DNA of 64,000 nucleotides from Verrucomicrobiota bacterium (GTDB lineage: Bacteria; Verrucomicrobiota; Verrucomicrobiia; Opitutales; Opitutaceae), in contig JACRKC010000085.1 in NCBI GenBank assembly GCA_016235555.1, positions 1 to 64,000 of the forward strand, written 5' to 3'. A program made the translations under genes and the position numbers. How positions within the stretch are numbered: position 1 is the first letter of the stretch; each line of letters opens with the position of its first letter. Shown here in pieces: positions 35,128 to 41,335 of this stretch. The notes below the pieces were generated by a model. The model searched no databases. It was not told the origin of the DNA and saw only the letters and a list, made by a program, of their open reading frames with translations.

Positions 35128-35469
35128 ATGAAGCCCATCGGCGAAATTTTGGAACAAAACATCACGCTCAACACGCTCGACCCCGTTTCCGCCGGGGGAT
35201 TTACGCAGGTGCCCAATTTCATCCTGCGTGATTCACAGCTCTCCATTGGCGCAAAATTGACGTATGCGATGTTTTTATCCTACGCATGGCACAACGACCG
35301 ATGCTTTCCCGGTCAGGAGCGCCTTGCGGAAGATATGGGCATGAGCCGCACCAGCGTGACGGCGTTCATCGGCGAACTTGAAGAACGCGGCTACATCACG
35401 ATCCAGCGCCGCGGGCAGGGGAAAACCAACCTCTACACCGTCAATTTTCAGGTCAAAAAGGCCGCCTAA
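35128..35469 (+). CDS. Winged-helix replication-type protein
   Basis: A 113-residue protein with a winged-helix domain of the HTH_36/replication-initiator type: FTQVPNFILRDSQLSIGAKLTYAMFLSYAWHNDRCFPGQERLAEDMGMSRTSVTAFIGELEERGYI. Such domains occur in plasmid RepA/DnaD-like proteins. It immediately precedes the candidate origin at 35477-35925, which fits an initiator or its regulator. The start agrees with the -10 box at 35116. Confidence 0.8.
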   Translation: MKPIGEILEQNITLNTLDPVSAGGFTQVPNFILRDSQLSIGAKLTYAMFLSYAWHNDRCFPGQERLAEDMGMSRTSVTAFIGELEERGYITIQRRGQGKTNLYTVNFQVKKAA

Positions 35470-35476
35470 CGGCCAG

Positions 35477-35494
35477 ATGTCAGCCGGCTGACAT
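35477..35494. promoter_or_regulatory. 18-bp perfect palindrome, candidate operator
   Basis: ATGTCAGCCGGCTGACAT is a perfect palindrome directly after the winged-helix gene. The inner AGCCGGCT also occurs at 35526-35533. It could be an operator for a dimeric protein of the element. Confidence 0.5.
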
Positions 35495-35548
35495 CAAGAA
35501 GTCAACCCATCGACTACTAGAGGTAAGCCGGCTGACTTCTCTCTATAG

Positions 35549-35617
35549 AATAATACTCAGTATAATAATACTCAGTTACCGGATCACTTTGAAAAAGGAG
35601 AAAGCCGCTGTGGATAA
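35549..35617. other. Candidate origin core: AT-rich 13-mers and DnaA box
   Basis: Two identical 13-mers, AATAATACTCAGT, spaced by 2 bases (period 15) lie in the most AT-rich stretch of the area. A DnaA box (TTATCCACA on the minus strand) follows 33 bases later. This matches the DUE plus DnaA-box layout of bacterial and plasmid origins; functional proof is lacking. Confidence 0.5.
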
Positions 35618-35711
35618 CTCACAATGGTTTCTCGTTTACCGATCGTGCCCATAAAGGACAGCCTATTGACGAAACCGAAAAAGTATGTCGCAAAAGTAAG
35701 AATGTGCGACA

Positions 35712-35742
35712 CGACAAACTGGGCGACAAACATGGTTTGTCG
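35712..35742. repeat. CGACAAAC repeats, candidate oriT/iteron
   Basis: Three copies: CGACAAAC at 35712-35719 and 35724-35731, and the inverted GTTTGTCG at 35735-35742, the last two forming a hairpin with a 3-base loop. Such direct plus inverted arrangements are typical of relaxase or initiator binding sites. Confidence 0.45.
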
Positions 35743-35796
35743 GGGCTATCGCCCGCTTGAGGCAACTACCACGGCTCGATTGAGCCGCCACGGGTT

Positions 35797-35923
35797 CCCC
35801 CACGTGTTCGGGCTCGCGCCCGACTTCGCGCGTTTTCCTTCGGCTATCGGGTGAGGTCCGGTCTAGCCGCCCGGCTGCACACCAAACCGCGCGAAGTCGG
35901 CCACTCGGCCTCACACGTGGGGG
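35797..35923. repeat. Large imperfect inverted repeat
   Basis: CCCCCACGTGT (35797-35807) pairs with ACACGTGGGGG (35913-35923) and CGACTTCGCGCG (35821-35832) with CGCGCGAAGTCG (35888-35899), leaving a 55-base loop. As a single strand it would make a hairpin of over 120 bases, suitable for a transfer or single-strand replication origin. Confidence 0.55.
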
Positions 35924-36313
35924 CACGAGTTCACAACCTCGCTATCGCAACGACGGGCGCCACCACATCGGGCGGCCGACGAGTTCACGAGAAAACCCGA
36001 GAAAACGCGCCACGCGATCTGCCGGCTTGCAGGCACGACGTGGCCCGCCCACAGACAGCGCTTCGTTTTTGCCTGTCCATCACCTGCGCTCCTCGGACGA
36101 GGCGGCCCGCGCTTCGCGCCTTCGTTTCGAGCGGTCCTCGTCGTCTCCGGCTCTGTCCGGCAAGAAACTACGCGCTGACTGCTCCTCCCTTCTTTTTGGA
36201 AAAAAGAACCAAAAAAGGGCCGGCAGTCGCCGACTCCGGCCATCCCAGCCTGACCGGAGACGGCTTAGTGCCCGCCGATAGCTGTCACGGGTTCGAGGGA
36301 AAGTCGCGCCCCA

Positions 36314-36322
36314 TGCTATACT
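36314..36322 (+). promoter_or_regulatory. Extended -10 upstream of coupling ATPase gene
   Basis: TGCTATACT, that is TG, C, TATACT at 36317-36322. Predicted +1 is 36329, giving a 133-base leader that contains the inverted repeat 36342-36353/36442-36453. Confidence 0.5.
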
Positions 36323-36341
36323 GGCCCCACTCAGACTGCGC

Positions 36342-36453
36342 AGCCAGCCACGATTACCCTTCCGGCTCGCCCCCGCCGCGTTTGCCGGACGCTGACCGAC
36401 CGCCGCCTACCACGCACGAGGCGGCTTCGCGTTTCATGGAGTCGTGGCTGGCT
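36342..36453 (+). promoter_or_regulatory. Long-range inverted repeat in the leader of the coupling ATPase gene
   Basis: AGCCAGCCACGA (36342-36353) is the exact complement of TCGTGGCTGGCT (36442-36453), with weaker pairing on both sides. In the RNA it would close an 88-base loop and end 8 bases before the ATG at 36462. It could control translation, or mark a transfer site. Confidence 0.45.
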
Positions 36454-36461
36454 CCGCCGCC

Positions 36462-37748
36462 ATGAACGACGAGCAGATCTATTTCGGTCACGAACAGTGC
36501 TACGGCTCCGAGCGTCCGTTTGGGCTCGGCGCTGCGGACGCGCGCCGCCACACCTACATCATCGGCCAGACCGGCGCCGGCAAGAGCACCTTGCTGCGCA
36601 ATCTGGTATTGCAGCTCATCGCCGCCGGGCATGGCGTCGCACTCGTCGATCCGCACGGCGATCTTGCCAACGAACTGCTCGATCACTTCCCGCCTCATCG
36701 CGCGGATGATCTGGTTTGCTTCGATCCGGCCGATGCCGACTTCCCTATCGGCCTGAATCCGCTCGCCAACGTCCCTCCCCACCAGCGGGCGCTCGCGACG
36801 GCCGGCCTCGTGTCGGCGTTCAAGAGCATCTGGCGCGAGTCGTGGGGGCCGCGCCTCGAATACATCCTCGCCCACACGCTCGCCGCGCTCATGGAGGCCG
36901 ACAACACTTCCCTGCTCGGCGTGAACCGGATGCTCGCCGAGGAGGGTTATCGTGCGTGGGTCGTCCGTCAGGTGCGCGATCCATTCGTCCGCGCGTTTTG
37001 GACGGAGGAATTCGCGCGCTATGACGCACGGTTTCTGCGCGAAGCCGTCGCGCCGATCCAAAACAAGCTCGGACAACTGCTGTTGTCACCCGCACTGCGC
37101 AACGTGCTCGGACAAGTCCGCAGCAAAGTCGATCTGCGCTTCATGATGGACTCGGGCCGAGTGTTCATCGCCAACCTCGCCAAAGGAAAACTCGGCGCTG
37201 AACCGTCCAATCTCCTCGGCGCGCTGCTCATGGCGCAGTTTCAGCACGCCGCGATGACGCGCGCCGACACGCCCGAGCACGAGCGACGCGACTATTTTTT
37301 GGTCATCGACGAATTCCACAATTTTACGACGGAAACTTTCGCCGTGGCGCTCGCCGAGGCCCGCAAATACCGGCTCAACCTTACGCTCGCCCACCAATAC
37401 CTCGACCAACTAACGCCGGAAACGCGCGCCGCGGTTTTTGGCAACGTCGGCACCGTCGTCGCCTTCCGCGTCGGCTACAGCGACGCCGACGTGCTGGCGG
37501 ATGAATTCGGACAGGAATTCACCAAAGCGCAGTTCGCCGATCTGCAACAACACGAGGTTTTCATGCGCACCTTGCAGGACGGGGTGCCGCGCGTGCCGTT
37601 CCGCGGCAAGACACTCCCACCGATCTCCGCGCCCCATCGCCGCCGGGACAAATTGCGGCAACGCTCCCGCGACAAATACGCCACTCCGCGCGTTCTTGTC
37701 GAAAACCGCCTCCATCGTTGGATGGAGAGCTCCTCCTATCGGGACTGA
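36462..37748 (+). CDS. Conjugative coupling protein-like ATPase (TraD/VirD4 type)
   Basis: A 428-residue P-loop ATPase. Walker A GQTGAGKST is at about 35-43, ALVDPHGDLANELLDHF follows it, the Walker B YFLVIDEFHNF is at about 277-287, then arginine/Q-type ALAEARKYRLNLTLAHQYLDQL. This is the FtsK/HerA family form of conjugative coupling and TraM-recognition proteins, which push DNA into a type IV secretion channel. There are no N-terminal membrane segments. The start at 36462 (MNDEQIYFGHEQ) is preferred to a GTG at 36444 inside the inverted repeat. Confidence 0.85.
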   Translation: MNDEQIYFGHEQCYGSERPFGLGAADARRHTYIIGQTGAGKSTLLRNLVLQLIAAGHGVALVDPHGDLANELLDHFPPHRADDLVCFDPADADFPIGLNPLANVPPHQRALATAGLVSAFKSIWRESWGPRLEYILAHTLAALMEADNTSLLGVNRMLAEEGYRAWVVRQVRDPFVRAFWTEEFARYDARFLREAVAPIQNKLGQLLLSPALRNVLGQVRSKVDLRFMMDSGRVFIANLAKGKLGAEPSNLLGALLMAQFQHAAMTRADTPEHERRDYFLVIDEFHNFTTETFAVALAEARKYRLNLTLAHQYLDQLTPETRAAVFGNVGTVVAFRVGYSDADVLADEFGQEFTKAQFADLQQHEVFMRTLQDGVPRVPFRGKTLPPISAPHRRRDKLRQRSRDKYATPRVLVENRLHRWMESSSYRD

Positions 37749-37757
37749 TCCCACGCG

Positions 37758-37766
37758 TGTTATGCT
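37758..37766 (+). promoter_or_regulatory. Extended -10 upstream of Dam-like gene
   Basis: TGTTATGCT: TG, T, TATGCT (37761-37766). Predicted +1 is 37773, sixteen bases before the ATG at 37789. No Shine-Dalgarno site is present. Confidence 0.45.
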
Positions 37767-37788
37767 GGGTTAGCCTTTATCCGCGCTA

Positions 37789-38653
37789 ATGCACTCCCAT
37801 CGCCTCGCACACCGCACCCATTTTTCGCCCGTTTCTCAAATGGCCCGGCGGCAAGACCCGCTTGGTGCCGCTCGTCCGCGCACAGGTTCCCCAAAATACA
37901 CGGCGGTTGATTGAGCCGTTCGTCGGCAGCGGCGCCGTGGCGCTCAACCTCGGGTTCGGTTCAAGTTCGGGCTCGGGAAGAAATCTACTCAGCGACGCCA
38001 ATACCGATCTCATCGCGGTGTTTCGGGAGCTTCAGCGCAACCCGCATCGCTTCATCGCCGCGTGTGCGCGGGAGTTCACGCCGGCCAACAATACCGCGGA
38101 CGCCTACTATCGCCGCCGCGCCGAATTCAACGCGAGCCGCGACCCGGTGCGCAGGGCGTGCCTGTTCGTCTACCTGAACCGGCATGGCTACAACGGCCTT
38201 TGCCGCTACAATGCGTGCGGGGAATTCAACGTGCCGTTCGGCCGCCACGCCCGTCCGTATTTTCCCTGCGCGGAGATGCGCCAATTCGCGACGCGGCTAC
38301 ACCAAGTGCGGTTTGTTTGCGCCGACTTCCGAGAAATCCTCGCCCAAGCGGGTGCCGGCGATTTCGTTTACTGCGATCCGCCGTATTGTCCAGCCGGTGC
38401 CACGGCGCGGTTTGCGGAATACGCTCCCGGAGGATTTTCGCTCGAGGATCATCGCGACTTGGCGCGGCATTGCCGTGCCACGGCCCACCGGGGCGCGTGC
38501 GTGGTGATTTCCAATCACGATACGGCGTTCACCCGGAGACTTTACCGTGACGCGACCAGCAAGATGTCGCTCACTGTGCCGCGCACGATCAGCCGCCGCG
38601 GCGATGGCCGCAAACCTGCCCGCGAACTGCTGGTAATCTATCGGCCGTGCTAA
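37789..38653 (+). CDS. Dam-like adenine DNA methyltransferase, apparent frameshift at the start
   Basis: A D12-class N6-adenine methylase: FLKWPGGK (SAM motif), LIEPFVGSGAVALN, LNRHGYNGLCRYN, then VYCDPPYCP (catalytic DPPY) and ACVVISNHD. The protein frame carrying FLKWPGGK is open only from a stop at 37787 and has no ATG, GTG or TTG before that motif; the first TTG (37862) falls after it. The ATG at 37789 is in another frame and joins the methylase frame if one T of the TTTTT run (37821-37825) is skipped. So either a 1-base error or frameshift exists, or an ATT at 37820 starts translation. The methylase could mark the element or protect it. Confidence 0.8.
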
Positions 38654-38656
38654 AAT
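38648..38656 (+). promoter_or_regulatory. Extended -10 giving leaderless GTG start of 38663 gene
   Basis: TGCTAAAAT: TG (38648-38649), C, TAAAAT (38651-38656). It overlaps the methylase stop codon. Predicted +1 is 38663, the G of the GTG start. Confidence 0.6.
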
Positions 38657-38662
38657 GAAAGT

Positions 38663-39577
38663 GTGATACGCCGACCCCGCTTTGATCGCGCCCCCGATGC
38701 CCGCGGCTTACAACTCACGCCCCGCGACTGCGAAATTTTGCGGCAGGTTGCTCGCCATCGGTTTTTGGATTCGCGCCAGATTCTCGCGCTTGTCGGCGGC
38801 AGCACGCAGCACGTGCTCAAACGCTTGCAGCGCCTCTTTCATCACGGCTACCTCGACCGCCCGCGCGCCCAGGTGAACTTTTTCTCCCGCGAAGGCTCGC
38901 GGCCGTTCGTTTATGCGCTCGGCTCCGCGGGAGCGCGCGCATCGAGCGAGCCACACCGCTCGCGTCCCCGCCACGACAACCGCAACGTCAAGCAACTCCA
39001 TTTGCAGCACACGTTGCTCGTGGCCGACGTGATGCTCGCGTTCGAGAAAGCGCGCCGCTCATCCGGCGCGCCGCAGATTTTTTTCGAGGAGGACATCGCG
39101 CCCGAGCAGCTGCCAAGCGCGGCATTCAAATGGGCCGTCACGTTGCGGCACGGCGACGAAACTAAGCGGGTCGGTGTCCTACCCGACCGGGCGCTCTTGC
39201 TGCAATCGCCAAAAACCGGCGAGCGCATGATGATTTTCGTCGAAGCCGATCGCGCAACGATGCCGGTTACACGCCGCTCGCTCAATCAGTCTTCCCTGCT
39301 CCGCAAGCTGTTCGCTTACGAAGCGACATGGACGCAGGAGATTTTGAAAAAAAGATTCGGGTGCTCGCGGTTTCGGGTGTTGATCGTCACCACGAGCACC
39401 GAGCGGATACAGCACGTCGTCGAAACCGCAGCCAGGCTCACGCGGGGCCGCGGATTGTTTCTCGTTACCGACGCCGCGACGCTGCGTGTGCACGCTGCAC
39501 CCTTCACGACAGAAAACGTCTTTAACCTGCCTTGGAGAAACGCACGCGGTGAACCCGAGCGCCTCGTATTGGAGTAA
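38663..39577 (+). CDS. Replication-relaxation family protein
   Basis: A 304-residue protein matching the Replic_Relax (replication-relaxation) pattern. The N-terminal winged helix is TPRDCEILRQVARHRFLDSRQILALVGGSTQHVLKRLQRLFHHGYLDRP, followed by a nuclease-like half (HTLLVADVMLAFEKA, FFEEDI, PDRALLL, IFVEADRATMPV). Family members are needed for plasmid replication and DNA relaxation. The GTG start coincides with the predicted transcription start. Confidence 0.82.
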   Translation: MIRRPRFDRAPDARGLQLTPRDCEILRQVARHRFLDSRQILALVGGSTQHVLKRLQRLFHHGYLDRPRAQVNFFSREGSRPFVYALGSAGARASSEPHRSRPRHDNRNVKQLHLQHTLLVADVMLAFEKARRSSGAPQIFFEEDIAPEQLPSAAFKWAVTLRHGDETKRVGVLPDRALLLQSPKTGERMMIFVEADRATMPVTRRSLNQSSLLRKLFAYEATWTQEILKKRFGCSRFRVLIVTTSTERIQHVVETAARLTRGRGLFLVTDAATLRVHAAPFTTENVFNLPWRNARGEPERLVLE

Positions 39578-39612
39578 TCCCCACGGCTTGTTTTGGCTGC
39601 TGCGCGCCCGCG

Positions 39613-39621
39613 TGTTACGAT
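39613..39621 (+). promoter_or_regulatory. Extended -10 upstream of primase gene
   Basis: TGTTACGAT: TG, T, TACGAT (39616-39621). Predicted +1 is about 39628, giving a 69-base leader with a Shine-Dalgarno AAAGGAG at 39682-39688, eight bases before the ATG at 39697. Confidence 0.45.
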
Positions 39622-39696
39622 GAGGTCAGAAAGCGTCTCCCTTCCGGGGCCGCATTGTTTTGTTCCTCAACCCTCAACCTGAAAGGAGAGTGCATC

Positions 39697-40776
39697 ATGT
39701 CCAAGACCGCCTCGCGGTTCGTGGATTTTCGAGCCGTGAAAGCGGCCGTTACGATTGAGCAGGTGCTCGCGCACTACGGCATCCTCGACCGCTTCAAACG
39801 CGGTCAGGACAGCCTGAGCGGGCCGTGCCCGATTCACCAAGGCACCAACCCGACGCAGTTTCGCGTCAGCCTCAGCAAGAATTGCTGGAATTGCTTCAGC
39901 GACTGCCACTGCGGCGGCAACGTGCTGGATCTCGTCGCCAAGAAGGAAAACGTCGAGCCGATGCAGGCAGCCAACCTGCTCGTCGAATGGTTTCAATTGG
40001 ATCGTGCGCAGCTCAATGCTGCGCATGAGACCGGCGTTGCCGAAGGCAAGGACACGCAGGCGGCCTCGCCCACGCGCTCACCGCGCGGAGACGTATTGCC
40101 GCCGTCACCGTCCCGACCCCCTCCGAAGCCGAACGCTTCGCCGACGCGCCCGGCGAAGGAAGAAACCGGCGTCAACAAGCCGCTGGGTTTCCGCTTGGAG
40201 TTGGACGCATTGCATCCGTATCTCGCCGAGCGCGGGCTCACGCCGGAAACGGTCACGGAATTCGGGCTCGGCTACTGCGCCAAGGGCGTCATGGCCCAGC
40301 GCATTGCCATTCCGATTCACGACGTGAAGGGCGAACTCGTCGGCTACGCAGGCCGCTGGCCCGGCGAGCCGCCGGAAGGCCGGCCCAAATACCGGCTGCC
40401 TGACGGCTTCAAGAAATCCGTGGAGGTGTTCAACCTTGCGTGGGCCAAAAAGGAGCCGCCAGAGCTCCCACTCGTCATCGTCGAAGGTTTTTTCGACGTG
40501 ATGAAGCTCTGGCAACTCGGCGTGAAAAAGTGCGTGGCCCTCATGGGCAGCTCGCTTTCCACGGCGCAAGAAGTCCTGCTCGCGCAACATCTCACACCGG
40601 CGTCGCACGTCATCGTGATGTTCGACGAGGACGACGCTGGCCGAGAAGGCCGCGAGGACGTGTTGCACCGTCTCGCGCTAAGAGCGTTCGTGCGCGTGAT
40701 CGCATTCGCCGATGAGGGGTTCCAGCCGGAAGATCTGAAGGCGGAGGAAGCGAAATTGCTGGGGGTGCGGCCGTGA
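39697..40776 (+). CDS. CHC2 zinc finger/Toprim DNA primase
   Basis: A 359-residue DnaG-like primase of the element. The N-terminal zinc finger has GPCPIHQG (C44, H47) and NCWNCFSDCHCGGN (C63, C66, C70). A Pro-rich linker follows at about 125-155, then a catalytic core with a Toprim domain (LVIVEGFFDVMKLWQLG with the conserved Glu; VIVMFDEDDAGREG with the Asp pair). It would prime plasmid-type replication or the complementary strand after transfer. The start at 39697 has AAAGGAG. The stop overlaps the next gene's GTG start (GTGA). Confidence 0.9.
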   Translation: MSKTASRFVDFRAVKAAVTIEQVLAHYGILDRFKRGQDSLSGPCPIHQGTNPTQFRVSLSKNCWNCFSDCHCGGNVLDLVAKKENVEPMQAANLLVEWFQLDRAQLNAAHETGVAEGKDTQAASPTRSPRGDVLPPSPSRPPPKPNASPTRPAKEETGVNKPLGFRLELDALHPYLAERGLTPETVTEFGLGYCAKGVMAQRIAIPIHDVKGELVGYAGRWPGEPPEGRPKYRLPDGFKKSVEVFNLAWAKKEPPELPLVIVEGFFDVMKLWQLGVKKCVALMGSSLSTAQEVLLAQHLTPASHVIVMFDEDDAGREGREDVLHRLALRAFVRVIAFADEGFQPEDLKAEEAKLLGVRP

Positions 40777-41054
40777 GTGCCGCGACCGCCGCAAGATTTC
40801 GGCTTGGTCGGATTGTCGCGACGCCACATGCGCTCGCGACTCTGCCGAATGCGGAAATCCTGCACGCCATACAGCGCCACCATGCAGGCGATTGGGGCGA
40901 CGTATGCGCCACGGATCGCGCAGTCAACGACCTCGCGTTCGTCGAAGGCACACGCTTGTTCTCTGTCTATCATAGCCAAACGGGCACTAAGTTTTGGATT
41001 ATCACTGAGGCCGACCGCTCCGTTACGACCGTCTTGCTTCCCGAGGATTATTGA
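40773..41054 (+). CDS. Small plasmid-type hypothetical protein (93 aa)
   Basis: A 93-residue protein, GRIVATPHALATLPNAEILHAIQRHHAGDWGDVCATDRAVND...LFSVYHSQTGTKFWIITEADRSVTTVLLPEDY. It resembles a small family I associate with plasmids and conjugative elements; function unknown. It starts with GTG overlapping the primase stop by 4 bases. A hairpin overlaps its stop and a clean terminator follows. A broken second copy of its 3' end occurs at 47569-47600 plus 50182-50263. Confidence 0.75.
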   Translation: MSAATAARFRLGRIVATPHALATLPNAEILHAIQRHHAGDWGDVCATDRAVNDLAFVEGTRLFSVYHSQTGTKFWIITEADRSVTTVLLPEDY

Positions 41055-41335
41055 TCCTCGCGCCCCTCTTTTCGAGAGGGGCTTTTTTTGTCGTCGGTTT
41101 GCGCTTCCTGATTGGCGATTCAGTCATTATGGGCTTGGTGTCGGTCTTCCATTCGCTGGAGCCGTTCGGTAACCCGCTTCTCATTGTCGGTGTTCTCTTC
41201 GTCTCGATTTCATCCACCGCAACCGTGACGATCGCGAAGATACCAGCAGACCCTGCCAGACAACAATCACGCCTTGAGTTGAATCTCGCCAAGTTTCTTC
41301 GGTTTGCCCTTCCTACCAAACGCACGCCTCCCGCT
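41055..41335. other. Terminator and unassigned sequence before large NTPase gene
   Basis: After the terminator at 41062-41089 there are about 245 bases with no gene I trust. It should carry the promoter of the large NTPase gene, but I find no clear box. A minus-strand frame across this stretch is discussed under rejected items. Confidence 0.3.
41062..41089 (+). terminator. Rho-independent terminator of the primase/93-aa gene unit
   Basis: GCCCCTCTTTTCGAGAGGGGC (41062-41082) is a strong hairpin followed by seven T (41083-41089). Just before it CGAGGAT (41042-41048) pairs with ATCCTCG (41054-41060) across the stop codon. Confidence 0.85.

Larger units (their letters stand above)
35470..36461. 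other. About 1 kb without a gene: candidate replication/transfer origin region
   Basis: No convincing gene: the longest frames here are proline/arginine-rich and resemble no protein. In order it holds an 18-bp palindrome ATGTCAGCCGGCTGACAT (35477-35494); GAAGTCA/TGACTTC inverted repeats (35498-35504, 35533-35539); two AATAATACTCAGT repeats (35549-35561, 35564-35576) in an AT-rich patch; a perfect DnaA-box complement TGTGGATAA (35609-35617); three CGACAAAC copies in direct and inverted order (35712-35742); and a large inverted repeat (35797-35807/35913-35923 with 35821-35832/35888-35899). An extended -10 and another long inverted repeat lie near 36314-36453. Confidence 0.6.

Noticed and set aside
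35624-35854. Small 76-codon frame after the DnaA box
   Set aside because: Only a distant purine-rich site and no family; the DNA is better explained by the repeats of a candidate origin.
35470-36461. CRISPR array or tRNA in the repeat-rich 1 kb region
   Set aside because: Repeats are too few and irregular for CRISPR, and no cloverleaf-type pattern with a TTCGAAT-type arm was found here or elsewhere in the window.
35851-36465. 204-codon frame before the coupling ATPase gene
   Set aside because: Pro/Arg/His-rich, low-complexity translation with no helix/strand pattern; it covers large inverted repeats, so probably non-coding.
41023-41325. Minus-strand 100-codon open frame between the 93-aa gene and the large NTPase gene
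   Set aside because: It overlaps the terminator and the end of the 93-aa gene, lacks any recognisable family, and reads like composition-driven sequence. The expected promoter of the NTPase lies here.
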